The notes beneath the pieces are model-generated. The model did no database searches and was not told where the DNA came from. It saw only the letters and a program-made list of their open reading frames with translations. A stretch of DNA of 64,000 nt from Antitrichia curtipendula (taxonomy: Eukaryota > Streptophyta > Bryopsida > Hypnales > Leucodontaceae). The position numbers and the translations under genes are program-made. The stretch spans positions 12,896,001 to 12,960,000 of the forward strand of contig OX579637.1 of assembly GCA_951230915.1 (NCBI GenBank). The letters run 5' to 3'. Within the stretch, counting starts at the first letter, position 1, and every line of letters begins with the position of its first letter. This document shows positions 49,390 to 62,060 of the stretch, piece after piece.

Positions 49390-49830
49390 TAGATTGAACG
49401 TCATCGTGCACATCTGTTATGGTAGGTGAAAATGCATCAATCGGAACAATACTACATTCAACATGTAGATCAAGTGACATATGGCTATCACCTGGAACTA
49501 CTTCACAAGATAGTGGAGAAGGGAGAGGCGGAGTAGGAGGCGAAGCATGTGTAGGAGGTTGAAGAACAACTAATCTTGGATCAACAAGAAAGGATGATCC
49601 ATTATTAAGGGAACCAATGGGGCGATTTTCAAGTAGCTTCTACTAATTCTTTGCGACAAGTTCTAGTGTTGCAATTGGCTGTACACCCTTCATAAAATGG
49701 ATGATGGCTTCTAGCTTCTTGTTTGTTGCCCTTGAATCTTCCAACATCAATGTTTGAATTTTATCCAATCTTAGATTTGTGCAAACTAGCATTTTGATAT
49801 TTTTTACTCTACCTGCAGTCTACCGCTCTT
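49390..49830 (-). pseudogene. gag N-terminal-like fragment
   Basis: The minus strand gives LRLDKIQTLMLEDSRATNKK and HFMKGVQPIATLELVAKN, a helical stretch. A Pro-rich segment (VLQPPTHASPPTPPLPSPLS) follows. This composition suits a gag N-terminus, but linkage to the gag pieces at 45.8-48.3 kb is inference. Confidence 0.35.
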
Positions 49831-50099
49831 CCGTTGCATCCAACCTTCATTCACTTTCTTCATCGCATTGAGAAAGTTACCTTCATTTCCGTTGTAGAAT
49901 TTATTTATTTATTAGAAAGTTATATGAATATGTACTGAAGAATTGTGGTATGAATAATTATGAAACTTCATGGCTTAAATTCACGCAATCATTTGGTTTT
50001 TAGTCACTAATAAGAACCCAAGGTGTTTTATTTTTATTTCAGAAGCAAAATAATCAAAGCCCTTAGTCTAAGAAAAGGATAATGTCTACTCATTAGAGC

Positions 50100-51494
50100 A
50101 GAACTAGGATCTCCAGATGCCCAACTTTCTTTTTGTAATATCCGGCCAGAAATTCCCAAAAAATTCCAGCTTGCACGTTGCCACCATGGCGTCTAAGGTG
50201 ATGACGTCAAATTGGACTTGGGGTGCCACCAATTGGTTGAGGATGTTGGAAATGGTATAATGAGTGTGTACCCAACGTACCATGTCCCTATTTTTGATTA
50301 AAAAAGGGATATAGGAACTGATGTACTAATGTAGGACTTGTACTGAGGACATAACTATATTAATGAATTCAAGGTCTTCATAGCTTCTAGTGGTAAGTTG
50401 CCAACATGGACAATCTAGGTACATATTGCTGGTACATGGTCCTTGCCACATAGAAATTCCTTGAGTGTTTCGATGCCAAGTCGGCTTGTACTGCCAACAG
50501 CTCATTGGTGTGCAGGTTTGATGAAAACGTCCGAAGTTGACTATATAAATGGAATTATGGATTTTCCAAAAACCAAACAATTCATTTTAGATCCAAAAGT
50601 ACCGGCCATCCAAAGACCCCAATTTTGCTCTAATGATTTTTTGAATAATTATCAATGAATGCATGATTTCAAGCATATTAACAAGGCACATGACTGTTTG
50701 CGCGTGAATCCTAAGTGAAGGTTGGGAATATTTCTAATTTGTACATTTTTTTCCCTTGCACCATTTCATGCACATTCTATGACATTTGGGGGTTTAGTTT
50801 TCTAAAATACAGGAGAATGATGGCTTTTATTCTACCTTGCCACACTTATTTTTGAATAATACAAAATTGACATAATGTTGTGTTTTTTAGTCACGCAAAA
50901 CATATTTTGACCTCTAAAGTGCTACAATGTCTAAAATCTGGACGTTTAAGATATTAGAATGTCAATTTTGATCTTGTATTGCTTGGATGCAAGTCATTCT
51001 AATATGTGGAGAACCCTTATGAAGTTGTTGTCCCATCTAATAGTTGGATTTGGTGTTATTAGAGTACGTAGTTTTCTAAAATGACAGATGTAGAAGTATG
51101 TCTAATAATTGATAAAGCAAAAATTGCATTGATTGTAGTTGGAAATTAGAGTTGCAATAGCAAGGTCATACATTGGAAGAATACAAAAATTGCAAAAAAT
51201 CACCACATGAAGAAAACCTTCTTTTAAATCCACTCCAAGAACTTGGATCCAAAAAACATCATATTCATTATTTTGGGAGATTGAGGACCTCCCAAATTAA
51301 TATTGTCTATTTTTGTGCTTCAAAAATTGAAGTCAAGTTGAAGTACATTCAAGTTGTGGAGAATGCCTTTTTCCAGTTGTTAGTTACAATTTCCATTAAA
51401 ATGACAATTTCATGTAATTTGGGTATCCCAGATACATTATTGATTAAAGTGATAATAGTCATTTTTTATATAAATGTGATGAATGGTCCTTACA
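50100..51494. other. no gene recognised
   Basis: AT-rich. A few open stretches (51173-51529, +) have no recognisable motif. Confidence 0.4.
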
Positions 51495-51742
51495 GAACAC
51501 CAAGTCATGAGCTGAACGGTTGGTTGTAAGAGGCTACATATCTCACTTAGGTGGTCCGAGTTCAATTCCCATTGAATTCATTTGAGCAGCTATGAGATAT
51601 ACATGGCTTGGTGTTGCTCAGTGAACTTTGAAGGCAGGAAAATTATAACATCCAACTGGCCCCTTATTAAAAATTGTGACAAGTACTTTACAGTTTAAAA
51701 AAACAAAAAGTGGTTTGACCCACTACCAAATTTTTTCAACTC
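51495..51742 (+). mobile_element. tRNA-derived SINE, copy 2
   Basis: It aligns full length with the reverse complement of 406-650. The A-box-like segment lies near 51509-51526 and the B-box-like GAGTTCAATTCCC at 51558-51570. The shared body includes GCAGGAAA and TTGTGACAAGT, and the 3' end is T-rich. No clear target duplication could be fixed. Confidence 0.75.
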
Positions 51743-51867
51743 ACACTATGTTTTTAAAATACAGTGAATTACACTAAAAAAGAATTAATAATTAAATGAA
51801 GCCAACATAGAAAATATCACAAGTATAATATAATCAAAAATATATTATGTATTAGTAATATTAAGTG

Positions 51868-51884
51868 CACTTGCTGCGCAAGTG
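51868..51884. other. short hairpin CACTTGC-TGC-GCAAGTG
   Basis: A 7-bp perfect stem with a 3-base loop, about 200 bases 3' of the stop of transposase copy 2. It may lie near that element's 3' end. It is not followed by a Helitron-type CTRR terminus. Confidence 0.4.
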
Positions 51885-52085
51885 ACTACACCAAAAATAT
51901 AGAAGTAGTACCAATACAAATCTATAAAATCCAATCATAATATTCCAATCCACACCATCTACTCTACACCATGCTATATTAAATTGTATAAAATCATCAC
52001 TTTGTGCTTATGCAAAAGCATTATTTGGGAGAAAACAAAGCAAATTAACTACAAAACTTAGTATCAAACACTACATAGCATCTAC

Positions 52086-54907
52086 TCAATCGGAATTGTA
52101 TAAAGACAAGCTCCCATTGATGACATCGATCTGAGCCAAAGGGATTTTAAGGACATACTCCACTCTGTCCTTCTTCACTCTAGACTTCCATGCAGTGACA
52201 AGAGACTTTGCGTCTTCCTAAAGCGGATTTTGAGTGTCGTCCACTTTCCAACGCAATGCTTTGGTGGAATCCCACCCGTGGTAGAACTCTTGAACATTTC
52301 GCTCTTGTGATGTGGGACAAAAGTATTGAACCAACACACAATTAGGATGATTTGGTTACTGAAAGGATTGGATAAGGCTCTAACAATCCATATAGGCTTC
52401 AATCACCATTTGCAGGTCGAAGGGCGAGAAAATACCCTTCATAAACATCACGCACTACACAGAAAGTTGGTAATGGACAATTGCGGAGTTGCCCTACAAA
52501 GGCATCATCCTCAGCAAATCCCTCACAAACCTCATCACCTTCATCAACTTCATCCTCTTCAATTGCTTCAACTCGCGTAGACAGCCAAAACCCATTTTTT
52601 AGCGTTCCCGACGGATGAATTTCCTCCTTCAAGGCTGCATTTACCGCTTCCCAATAGAACACAAAATGCTCAAACCGTCTCTTGAATTCCCCACTCCCGT
52701 CCTCATCGCATAATCCCTCTCAATTTTTGATAAACCCAGATAAGCCCTTAGAAATATCATCCACACTTTGCATTTCAAGGTGGACAATAAGCAATGGCTC
52801 TCAACGAGGCCATAGACTTTGTCCTTTAGAATCCTCATGCCATAATTTGATCTCCCTCCCTATCATTTGGAAGCCAATCACTATCAGTGCAATACACCTT
52901 GTACTTCATGATTGGAATGCCAACTACATTCAAATAGAACTTGAAATGTTGCGCCTTTGTGTGGCCAACCAGTGATTCCTCCCCTTCCAAAATGGAGCCT
53001 TCTATAAAGGCTTTGAAATCTGGTACCTCCTCAATGAGGTGAAGAATTGTAGGTACAAAATCCACATCCCATGAAGGACTTCATGAGATGAGGGATGGTA
53101 GGAAAGTTCTCTTCTTCAATTGCATACTCCATCTTCTAGATAAGGCATCAATGTCATCATGCGTGTGACCAACCAACATGAAGCTGACATGGACCTCGAG
53201 CGTGGAAGATCTTCTTCGCCACAAGAAGGGACCAAAACGCTAATACAAATCTACTCTTGTTGTCTCCCGTAGCATTGTCCATTTGAACATTCAAAATTGG
53301 AGGAAGAGGAGTTGGCGGAATTGCAAGTACGGGTGCTGGCCGCAGGGATGATTTGAAGAGGTTTGCTCCTTGTAGTACCGCACGAAATAGAAGAATAGAG
53401 CCTGACCCCACAAACAACTCCCAAGAAGAGTACTTGGAGGGCAATTCAAGGTCTCGCAAAAGCTTCGCAAATGACCCCACCGTGTAGTTTGAATCATAGT
53501 GGAAGATATCAAGACCATAATGCACGTAATGCACATCATTGTGCCTATGAGCAATCATACCCGTCACTGACACTGGCAACTTCATGAGTCCATCAAGTTT
53601 CTTGCTCTTTTGTGAGAAGACTAGAAAAGCTGTTTTGGCATGATCCATTTTGTCATGCATAATCATCAAACACTCTTACACTTGTGAAGGTAGGCGCTTG
53701 ACCTATAACAATTTGCATAATACTGATCTTGATGCGCCCGAGCTGTAGCCAACTGCTTTTCTAAGAGAAGGGTCCATTTTTGTTATAAGCCAACACAAGA
53801 ATGCTTCTTCAGATTCTTCAGTCTATTACATTTAGAACAACGCGCAAAATTATCTCCAAGTTTTTTGGCATTGTACTAAGGGAAGCTTGATCTCTTGATC
53901 TTGCTAATGGTAGAAGCTGACACTTCTTTTAATCCAAACACAATGTTTACTGCGTTTACCTTGGAAATAGTCTCTTTTCACTTGAAGGTGGCCAGCAAAA
54001 CCATCAACACCACCTTCTCTTCAAAAGGAAGACTATGCAAACAATGTGGCATGTGGCTCGTCGACTGCTGAAGCACATGCCTCAATGTTGCGGTAGTCTG
54101 CGACATATGTTTTTGAGGCTTCTGCAAGCCCAAGTTACCATGAGCCTGAGCTTGTTGGCCTCTCGCTGCGAAACCTTGGAAGTGATGGTATGTAGACTCC
54201 GACACCCCCGAAATTAACCTCCACGCCACCAAACAAACGTTTGTCCCTTCCAGAGTCACCACCCTCTTGCCCTGTGCGTCACAATGGATTTGTTGATGTA
54301 CGTCTAATTTCATGTAGTACCAAAACTCAAACATTGTTTTGTGGTACATCCATTTACGAAATGACCGCACCTTCTCCCTAGGAATAGATTGAATGCAATT
54401 GCTGGAGCAACAAACTTTGCTTGACACAAAATTGATAGACTCTGTAGTCAGCAGGTCAATGGCTTTCAAATAAGTTACTACAGGTGGATTTCTGATCAAA
54501 CTTGTATACGACCTTCCACGCAAAGAGGAAGGTTGTGCCAAATTGGCTTGCTTACGGTTCCACTCGTCACGAAGTTCATGGTCACGGAGGCTAGCGCCAT
54601 TCAAGTACACCTGGTGAATGGGCCAAGTTTGGAGAGAGTACCTCCAATCCTCCGGAACATCTACACAGTGAAGTGATTTCAAGATTTGCACTGCTACAAG
54701 AGAATCACCAAGGGGACCATCACAACCTAGACCAAGGTTGGAGTTAATGCTGTGACAAATTCCCTCTGCAATAGGTAGACCAGCTGCGTTTCTCAAGATG
54801 ACTTCCTTAGTCATCCAAAGCCTCTAGGGGATTCCTTCACAATCAAGTATGTCGACAATCTCATCAGGCACATTCTCAATTTCGCCTTCATCAGATGAGT
54901 ACTCCAT
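52086..54907 (-). pseudogene. DUF7869-type transposase, nearly full length (copy 2)
   Basis: The ATG at 54907 reads MEYSSDEGEIENVPDEIVD. A 278-codon open frame (54814-53978) then covers LRNAAGLPIAEGICHSIN, a Cys motif (VCCSSNC) and a long basic DNA-binding-like region. The core (53669-53157) has IMHDKMDHAKTA, VQMDNATGDNKSRF and, after one frameshift near 53205, MLVGHTHDDIDALSRRWSMQ. Further on come KAFIEGSILEGEESLVGHTK, an acidic stretch (EAIEEDEVDEGDEV) and the tail KIPLAQIDVINGSL with stop at 52086. Intron-like non-coding sequence lies near 53700-53970. The VGHTHDDID motif matches what I know of DUF7869. The DDE-nuclease role is inference. Stops at 54830 and elsewhere indicate decay. Confidence 0.75.
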
Positions 54908-55401
54908 TGACGAGAGGGATCCATGATTCTTGCACATGGATGTTATAATGATCAATACATTCCATGCCACTATACAACAGTGAAATTGACAAACTCCAAG
55001 ATACCTTCCTACAGGTGATTCAACTCGATTTGAATGTATGGAGAACCCATCTTCCTACAGTCCTTTGCCTGTCTCATGAATGATGAAATAAAAGTCAGCA
55101 ACGGATGATCAGAAACCTTAAGATAGACCTCTCCAATTTCTGTTAATTAATTCACATAGTAACACTTTCTCTATAAACTCTTGATGCGCGAGTGCACCAT
55201 TACTATTAGTGATATAGTTTGAAGGTAATCGCCAAGATAGAGTATATAGACTTTTACGTCTCTTGAGTCCCTTTAATATGTTTCCATCATTATAACATTT
55301 GATGAAGAAAATAAAATAGTACTCATTTTAAACTACATCTAAAATTTGAATGAATCATAGCAATCATTATTTTAAAGATTGTAACAAATTCACATACTAA
55401 T

Positions 55402-55843
55402 ATTCAACTCACACCAAGTTGAATTCTTCTCATTATTATTCCAAAGACTGTAATAAATGCTGATACTGTAATTCAACTCACATCGAGTTGAATATTGCGT
55501 ACAAATATTTGGAAGACACCAGTAATTTATAATGCGACAATTCAACGTGCATCGACTTGAATAATGATCAAACACTATAATTTAGAAGACTATATCAATT
55601 TTTGATACTAAAAACCAACTCTTATCGAATTGAATACTGCTATCTAATAATTTGGAAGCTTCAGTAATTTATGATGCTGAAATTCAACTCAAACTGAGTT
55701 GAATACTGCTCATTATTATTTCTAATGTTGAAAAAAAATTTGTTTCTGAAATTCAACTCGCATTGAGTTGAATACTGAATACCAATGTCTGTGAGATACA
55801 ATTAATTATAGAATCTGAAATTCATCTTGCATCGAGTTGAATG
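55402..55843. repeat. array of ATTCAACTC...GAGTTGAAT palindromes, 7 units at ~70 bp
   Basis: The palindrome recurs near 55402, 55471, 55539, 55607, 55681, 55753 and 55820. It reads, for example, ATTCAACTCACATCGAGTTG, and arms stay paired in most units. Between palindromes a weak phrase (TTGGAAG...CAGTAATT) recurs. An extra unit, ATTCAACTCGATTTGAAT, sits at 55018. The array begins about 500 bases upstream of the ATG of transposase copy 2. Confidence 0.85.
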
Positions 55844-55926
55844 TTGCTTCTTAACACTTGGAAGGCTTCAGTAATTAATGATTCTTCAATTAAGAATAAC
55901 AAAAGACGGACAAGATTTCCAGATAC

Positions 55927-56020
55927 CTTTCTTGAAGACAATTGTTGCGACTTCAGTCAGCGCCTCCTCATGATCCTCTGCACGGAAGGACTGCGCACTC
56001 CGTGGACCTCGTAGAGGTGA
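55927..56020 (-). other. candidate upstream exon of transposase copy 2
   Basis: The minus strand reads RAEDHEEALTEVATIVFKK and then a donor-like AAAG|GTATCT. It loosely resembles ...AADAREAAEIPGVATVLGLK at the donor-bearing exon at 24132. The palindrome array would then lie in the intron, as in copy 1. Similarity is short and weak. Confidence 0.25.
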
Positions 56021-57984
56021 ATTCGTTTTGTGGACCTCCGCGTATCACCTCTGCAAGTTTGCAGAGCGCCAACTCCGTGTCTCAGCTCCGAATCACCTCT
56101 ACAGATCTCTCGCGTACCTCTTCTGCGCCACTCTCAAAGCCATGCCGCCCATAATTCATTGTGCTTGCAAAGCTACCTACAAGATACAAGACAATGAACG
56201 CGCGAACTTTGAGGCCGCAACTTCACGCACTACTTCCTCAACGACTAGATCCGTACATTCACACTCGGACTCCCAATACTCTTAATTAACCACCCTCCTC
56301 CTCTCAAACTACATAAACTCGAAACTCAAACTTGAGAAGATGCAACCTCAAAATGCACAGAGCCTGGGTCCTGAGCATCAAAGCAGAACTGAAGTTGCGT
56401 AAGACAAGGTAAGCGCATGATGGAGATCGGAGGGGAGAAGACGCTCTCCTATAGGGCATCGAGAGGAGAGGGATGCCGACGGGGAGGACCTATCCAGGTG
56501 GCGATGTCAGGGAAAGGGCGGCCCATCATGGCGGAAGTGATATGTTACTCCCCCAAATTGATGGCTCCTGACACGGACTGGAGAGGTCTTGCGACGCTCA
56601 TGACCGTGGTGTCTCCTTGGCATCGATAAGTATATGTATCATGATTGGCAATTAGATGTCTTAATGTGTGTTGAGTGGATAGTAAGGAATACCTTGAGTG
56701 AATTTGAATTAATTTGTTCTAATTAAATCACACCCCTGGTCCCTTGAGTGTCCCCCTTTTAGGAAAATTAAAATTTAAAATTTTTTCATTTCCACTCCCC
56801 CTCCTCCTTTCTTTTTGTAATACCCTAAACCAACATACTTGGAAACAATATACGACAAATCTGTATCCAAATATCTAATACCATTTGTGCGGGCGAAATT
56901 ACGAGATTCTACCTATACATTATTTTTTTGACTACTCTTACTAGTAGGTTACTTTGGACTTACTATTGAATGTTCTATATGCAAAAGATATGGCAAATGA
57001 TTATTTTTTGGAAGTCGTAAATTTCCAACCAAAATGGTAGTGTTCAAAGGCCATGGAACTTTTTGGGTTGAAATAATCACACTCATATTAAAGGTTATAA
57101 TTCATTTTGCAAGTTCAAAATGAAGACCTAAATAAAGTGTAATTATTATATGGATCGGAAATTAAACCAATTGAAACATTAATTTTGATTCGTGAGTGAT
57201 AATTAATTATGAGTTAATTAATTTTTAATATAGTGGCATTTTGATTGGTGGTTAGCATCAAAAGGTGTAATCATGTCAATAATTTTGAGATTTGAAATCA
57301 CAAAAAAAAATCATGATTTTTGTCAAGATTTTTTATAATATTTATGCGTTTATTTATAGGGTTGTTCATGTCATAATTCAATCATCATTCAATACGTCAT
57401 CATGTCTAAGATTTACATAATTGTTATGATCAATGGAAGCCTTTGATTAGGGCCAAAAATGATGAATGATTGAGTGATGATACATTCGGAGCTATGATCA
57501 TTCCAAAACATACAAACTTCGATTATTTTGATTACAAAAGGCACTTAGTTTCTTTATTAATTGCAAAAGTTGCTAAATAAATAATATTTTAATTATAGAT
57601 TGAATGATTCAAAATAATCAATGATACTGCATACTTGTATTTTATGTATGTAACAGATATATATATATATCATAATTTGAAGGGGCACTTAAAGACCCTT
57701 CACCGTGGTTTGATCTAGCCATAGCAATTTAGAATAAAGAATGATAATATAAACAAAAATAAAGGAATAAATTCCCACATTAAAAACAGGAAAAGTAAAA
57801 AGAACTAAAAACTACATAATTATATTGAATTTAATGAAATTAATTTTATTTTAATCACAAGATTTGCTAGAACTTATGCATGCCTACCCCACACTACAAC
57901 TATGTAAAAGTTCATTCCATCATAAACAAAATGGAAATTATGGCCGTCATGAAATAAAGGAAGTAAAATAAAACTATATACTAT
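56021..57984. other. no gene recognised; GC-richer patch then AT-rich spacer
   Basis: The part at 56020-56640 is less AT-rich than its surroundings and has open stretches on both strands (for example 56417-56629) without known motifs. It may be the 5' region of the copy 2 element. The remainder is AT-rich with an (AT)n tract near 57655. Confidence 0.35.
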
Positions 57985-58212
57985 TGTATCGGGATTCTTA
58001 GGTTTTAATTCTAAAACCCCAAGCATTCACAGTATTAACTAATAATAGCGCACTGGAGTGAGTTGTGTTCTCCTTAGAAATCCACGTCTCCAATGTTTGA
58101 CAATTCACGTGCCAAAGAGGCCCAAAAAAATAGGGAGAAGTTGGAAATCTCAAGGAGACTTGAAATAGGGAGAAGTTGGAAATGTTGCTTGGAGGTTTGA
58201 CAATTCACGTGA
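57985..58212 (-). repeat. single ~195-bp satellite monomer (reverse)
   Basis: It is the reverse complement of the 25810-33205 monomer, with ACAATTCACGTG near 58099 and TCTTAGGTTTTAATTCTAAA at the start. A partial repeat of the AGGGAGAAGTTGGAAAT block follows before the second satellite begins. Confidence 0.85.
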
Positions 58213-59560
58213 CATTTTAGTTTTTCGTTCTTTAAACTACAGGGCATGGTATTTAATTATTTCTACTGAGTTTGTGAATTATGTTGAAGAAAGCGGGGCT
58301 CTAATATTAGAACACTCATCAAATCTATATGTTTGATTTCTTTACAACTTGTACATTTTTTTTTAACGCTCTTTGCGTAATAATTTCATGATATTTTAGT
58401 TTTTGGATCTTTAAAATACAGGGCATGGTATTTAATTATTTCTTCTTTGTGAATTATGTTCAAAAAAATGGGACTCTAATTTTAGTGCGCTCACCAAATC
58501 TTTATGTTTGGTTTATTTACAACTTGTATATTTTTTTTTAAAGCTCTTTGCATTCTCTTTCATGACATTTTAGTTTTTGCTTCTTTAAACTACAGGGCAT
58601 GGTATTTAATTAGTTCTTCTTAGTTTGTGAATTATATTGAAGAATATGGGGTTTGTAAATTATGTTCAAGAAAATTGTGATTTATGTTCATTTATTTCAA
58701 TACAAGTTCTATAATTTTTTAGTAATTGGATCCATTTAAAATATTAATGATGTTGAATATTCAACTTTAAAATGACACCCTAAACTCTGTAAATAAGTGC
58801 TTGAGATTTGGGTTAATATAAATCTCATAATTATATTAAAAAAATATCCAACTTCTTGGATTATTTTTTTCAATTATTTCAATACTAACTCTATGACTTT
58901 CTAGGACTCGGGTTCACAAAAACACAGTCAATATAAATTTAGTTTTATTCGCGTTTTAAACTATGTAAGTATGTGCATGAATTTACCAGGATTAATATGA
59001 AATCTAAACTAATATTAAATATAAATTAATATAAAATATAAATCCATAAATCTCTTTTTTCCAGTCCATGGGTAATAGATTTTTTTGCTTTGTGAATTAT
59101 ATTCAAGAAAATGAGGCTCAAATTTTAGTGCGATCACAAATTCTTTATGTTTGAATAATTTACAACTTGAACATTTTTTTTCATACTCTTTGCATTTGAA
59201 GTTCATGACATTTGAATTTTTGGTTATTTAAACTCTAAAGCATGGTTAATTCTTTGGAAGTTGTATTCAAGAAAATGAAGTTCTAAATTTAGTGCAGTCA
59301 CAAATTCTTTTTGTGTGGATTATTTACAACCTGTACGTGTTTGTTTCCATGTCCTATGCGTTAAAATTTCATGACACTTGAGCTTTTGGTTTTTAATATA
59401 CATGGCATGGGTAATTGATTCTTCTTTTGTGTGAATTATACTAAAGAAAATGAGGCTCTAATTCTTGTGCAATCACAAATTCTTTAGGTTTGGATAACTT
59501 ACAAATTGTATATTTTTTTTCATGGTCTTTGCATTCAAAGTTCATGACAGTGTGCAATTG
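58213..59560 (+). repeat. second satellite, unit ~170-180 bp, about 6 degenerate units
   Basis: The phrase CATGACATTTTAGTTTTTG, then CTTTAAACTACAGGGCATGG, then TTTGTGAATTATGTTCAAGA and TTACAACTTGTACATTTTTT recurs. Units start near 58209, 58391, 58561, 59208 and 59366, with poorly conserved sequence between 58700 and 59090. Satellite-1 monomers lie on both sides, with joints at CACGTG|ACATT (about 58213) and near 59560. Confidence 0.8.
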
Positions 59561-60382
59561 AAATAGAATTGGGGACTCTTAGGTTTTAAATCTAAAACCC
59601 CATGCATTCACTGAAGTAATTAATCATAGTGCACTTGAGTGATTCTACTTCTCCATGGAAACCCTCGTCTCCAATGTTTGACAATTCACGTGCCAAAGAG
59701 GCCCAAAAAAATAGGGAGAAGTTAGAAATGTCAAGGACACTTGAAACTCATGACTAAATGGAATTAGGGACTCTTAGGTTTTAATTCTAAAATCCCATGC
59801 ATTCATAGTACTCACTAATCATGGTACACTTGAATGAGTCGTGTTCTCCTTAGGAACCCACGTCTCCAATGTTTGACAATTCACGTCCCAGAGAGGTCCA
59901 GAAAAATAGGGAGCATTGAAATGTCATGTACGCTTGAAATTCATGACTTAATGGAATTGGGGACTCTTAGGTTCTAACTCTAAGACCCCATTCATTCACA
60001 GTATTCACTAATCATGACACACTTAAGTGAGTCTTGTTCTCCTTGGGAACCCATGTCTTCAATGTTTGACAATTCACGTGGCAAAGGAACCCAAAAAAGT
60101 TAGGGAGAAGTTGGAAATGTCAAGGACACTTGAAATTCATGACTAAATGGAAATGGGGACACTTAGGTTTTAATTCTAATACCCCATGGATTCACAGTAT
60201 TCACTAATCATGGCACACTTGAGTGAGTCGTGTTCTTCATGGAAACCCACATTTCTAATGTTTGATAATTCACGTAGCAAAGTGGCCAAAAAAATAGGGA
60301 GAAGTTGGACATGTCAAGGACACTTGAAATTCATAACTAAATGGAATTGGGGACTTTTAGGTTTTTATTCTAAAACCCCATG
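59561..60382 (-). repeat. ~195-bp satellite, about 4 monomers (reverse)
   Basis: These are the same monomers as 25810-33205 on the opposite strand. The three nearest the unique arm pair one-to-one with the first monomers of the left array. The outermost one belongs to a different part of the array, so the two arrays have changed since duplication. Confidence 0.95.
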
Positions 60383-61490
60383 TGTGATAGTCATGTGCCC
60401 TTTTGTTCTATTGATTTTTGTAATTTGACTGTTTAAATTTTAATCCATTATGTGTATCAGTGATGTAAGTTGCATTGCATCGACCTCCATTCACGTAGAG
60501 TATGATCTTATGACTGGTTTTATTTGTTGCTTGTCTTGAATTGTAAACCTTTAGTAACCCCTATCTAATCAATTTAAACTTTAATTTTTTGATTGGAACT
60601 CAATTTCACTTTAGGTAGCCACTGTTTTCATTGTATATTGTATGATTGTACTATCGACGATTAATAACTAAGGGTTTGTGTAACACGTTTATAAACTTGG
60701 AGTGGGAATTGAGGTATTAATATGAGACTCTAAATTAAATTATTGGTAATTGGAGTGTTCATGAGTCCGAAGAGAATTTTGAAATTAGAGTGTAAAATAA
60801 ATAATGTCACTGTAATTTCTCAACATTTGACACTAGTATATGAATATAATTCTTACGTAGTTGTTCAAGAATAATTATGATACTTTTGAATTAGGTTTAG
60901 GTGTAATCGGGGCTCATGCCCCTCCTACTATGTGTATAGCCGATAACATTTTTAGAGATAATTATTCCTTGATTTAATTTGATCATGATCATGGCTAACT
61001 TCTACTAACAATAACTTTTTGAATTTAGGCAATCCAAATAATTGATTGTTAGGGAACTGAAGTGAACCGAATAATTTTGCTATTTTGTGTAATTTATTAT
61101 CTTTGAGGTTAGGGATGATTGTAAGTATGAGCCTCTGACTAAATTAAATTATGGATATTATTTAGTAGCTGCTTGTCACTACTATTGAGAACATTGAACC
61201 GTAGCACCCTAAACCCTACGGCTTGAAATGAAATCCATGTTGCCTAAGCCTAAATCATTCTGTAACCCTACAATAAGTTTCATATCTTCAAAAAAACAGG
61301 GAAGGGAACACCAAAACATCCCTATGATTGTGAACCGTATAAGGCGTCCCGGCCATAGTGGCTTCTGGTCTCACCTTAACCACTTATTGCCTGGAATTTG
61401 ATACTTGATCCACTTTGTGGAAAGCATCATTGGCTACTTGAAAACCGTGCAACAATTCTACTCGTAGCACAACAATCTTCAGAAAGTGGA
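60383..61490. other. unique spacer, right arm; no gene seen
   Basis: Base-for-base copy of 24700-25809 in reverse. Confidence 0.5.
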
Positions 61491-61627
61491 CCAGTCAATA
61501 TTCACAATGAGGGTGTAGAATCGAGATCACCTTGTCACTGACAAAATCCGGCACGCGAGTCATGTTTTCCTCCATCGAGAAGTGCGCCTTGATACCTTCC
61601 TTGAATGCATGGAATTTTTGATTATCA

Positions 61628-62060
61628 GTGGCGAATCGCACTAGCACGCTTGGCGAGTCGAATATGGAAATGCTTGTGTTCAAATCCGGGTGTGCACGGC
61701 CTCCCTCTAATGTAGTCAACTTTCATAGTAAAGGGCTGCACGTACACATTATTGGGGATGTATTGCGGCATGTTCTTCTAAAATGCATCCAACATTTGAA
61801 CACATTGAACGCTCGCCTTATTCTGAATTCAGGGCAGGAAAGACATCAGGGAAATCCAATCCGAGTTTTTCTTGTATTAAGCCATGAGCAACATTACACT
61901 AGCTCTTTTTTCTCTTGAGTACGAGAAAACGTTGAGGAGGCTGCGCGGGCTGTGGAAACTGTAGAGGCTGCGGACGCGAGGGAGGCTGCGGAGATCCCTG
62001 GCGTTGCCACCGTTTTGGGTCTGAAGAAAACCGAGATCGGAGGGAAAGAACTATTACGAG
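61628..62060 (+). pseudogene. transposase candidate 5' exon, right-arm copy
   Basis: It is identical to 24132-24564 in reverse orientation, with the same single TGA and the donor ACGAG|GTAAGA. The downstream gene would run out of the window to the right, so the two arms form a head-to-head pair of elements. Confidence 0.35.

Noticed and set aside
51868..51884. Helitron 3' end
   Set aside because: The hairpin is not followed by CTRR and no 5' TC end or Rep/helicase motif was found.
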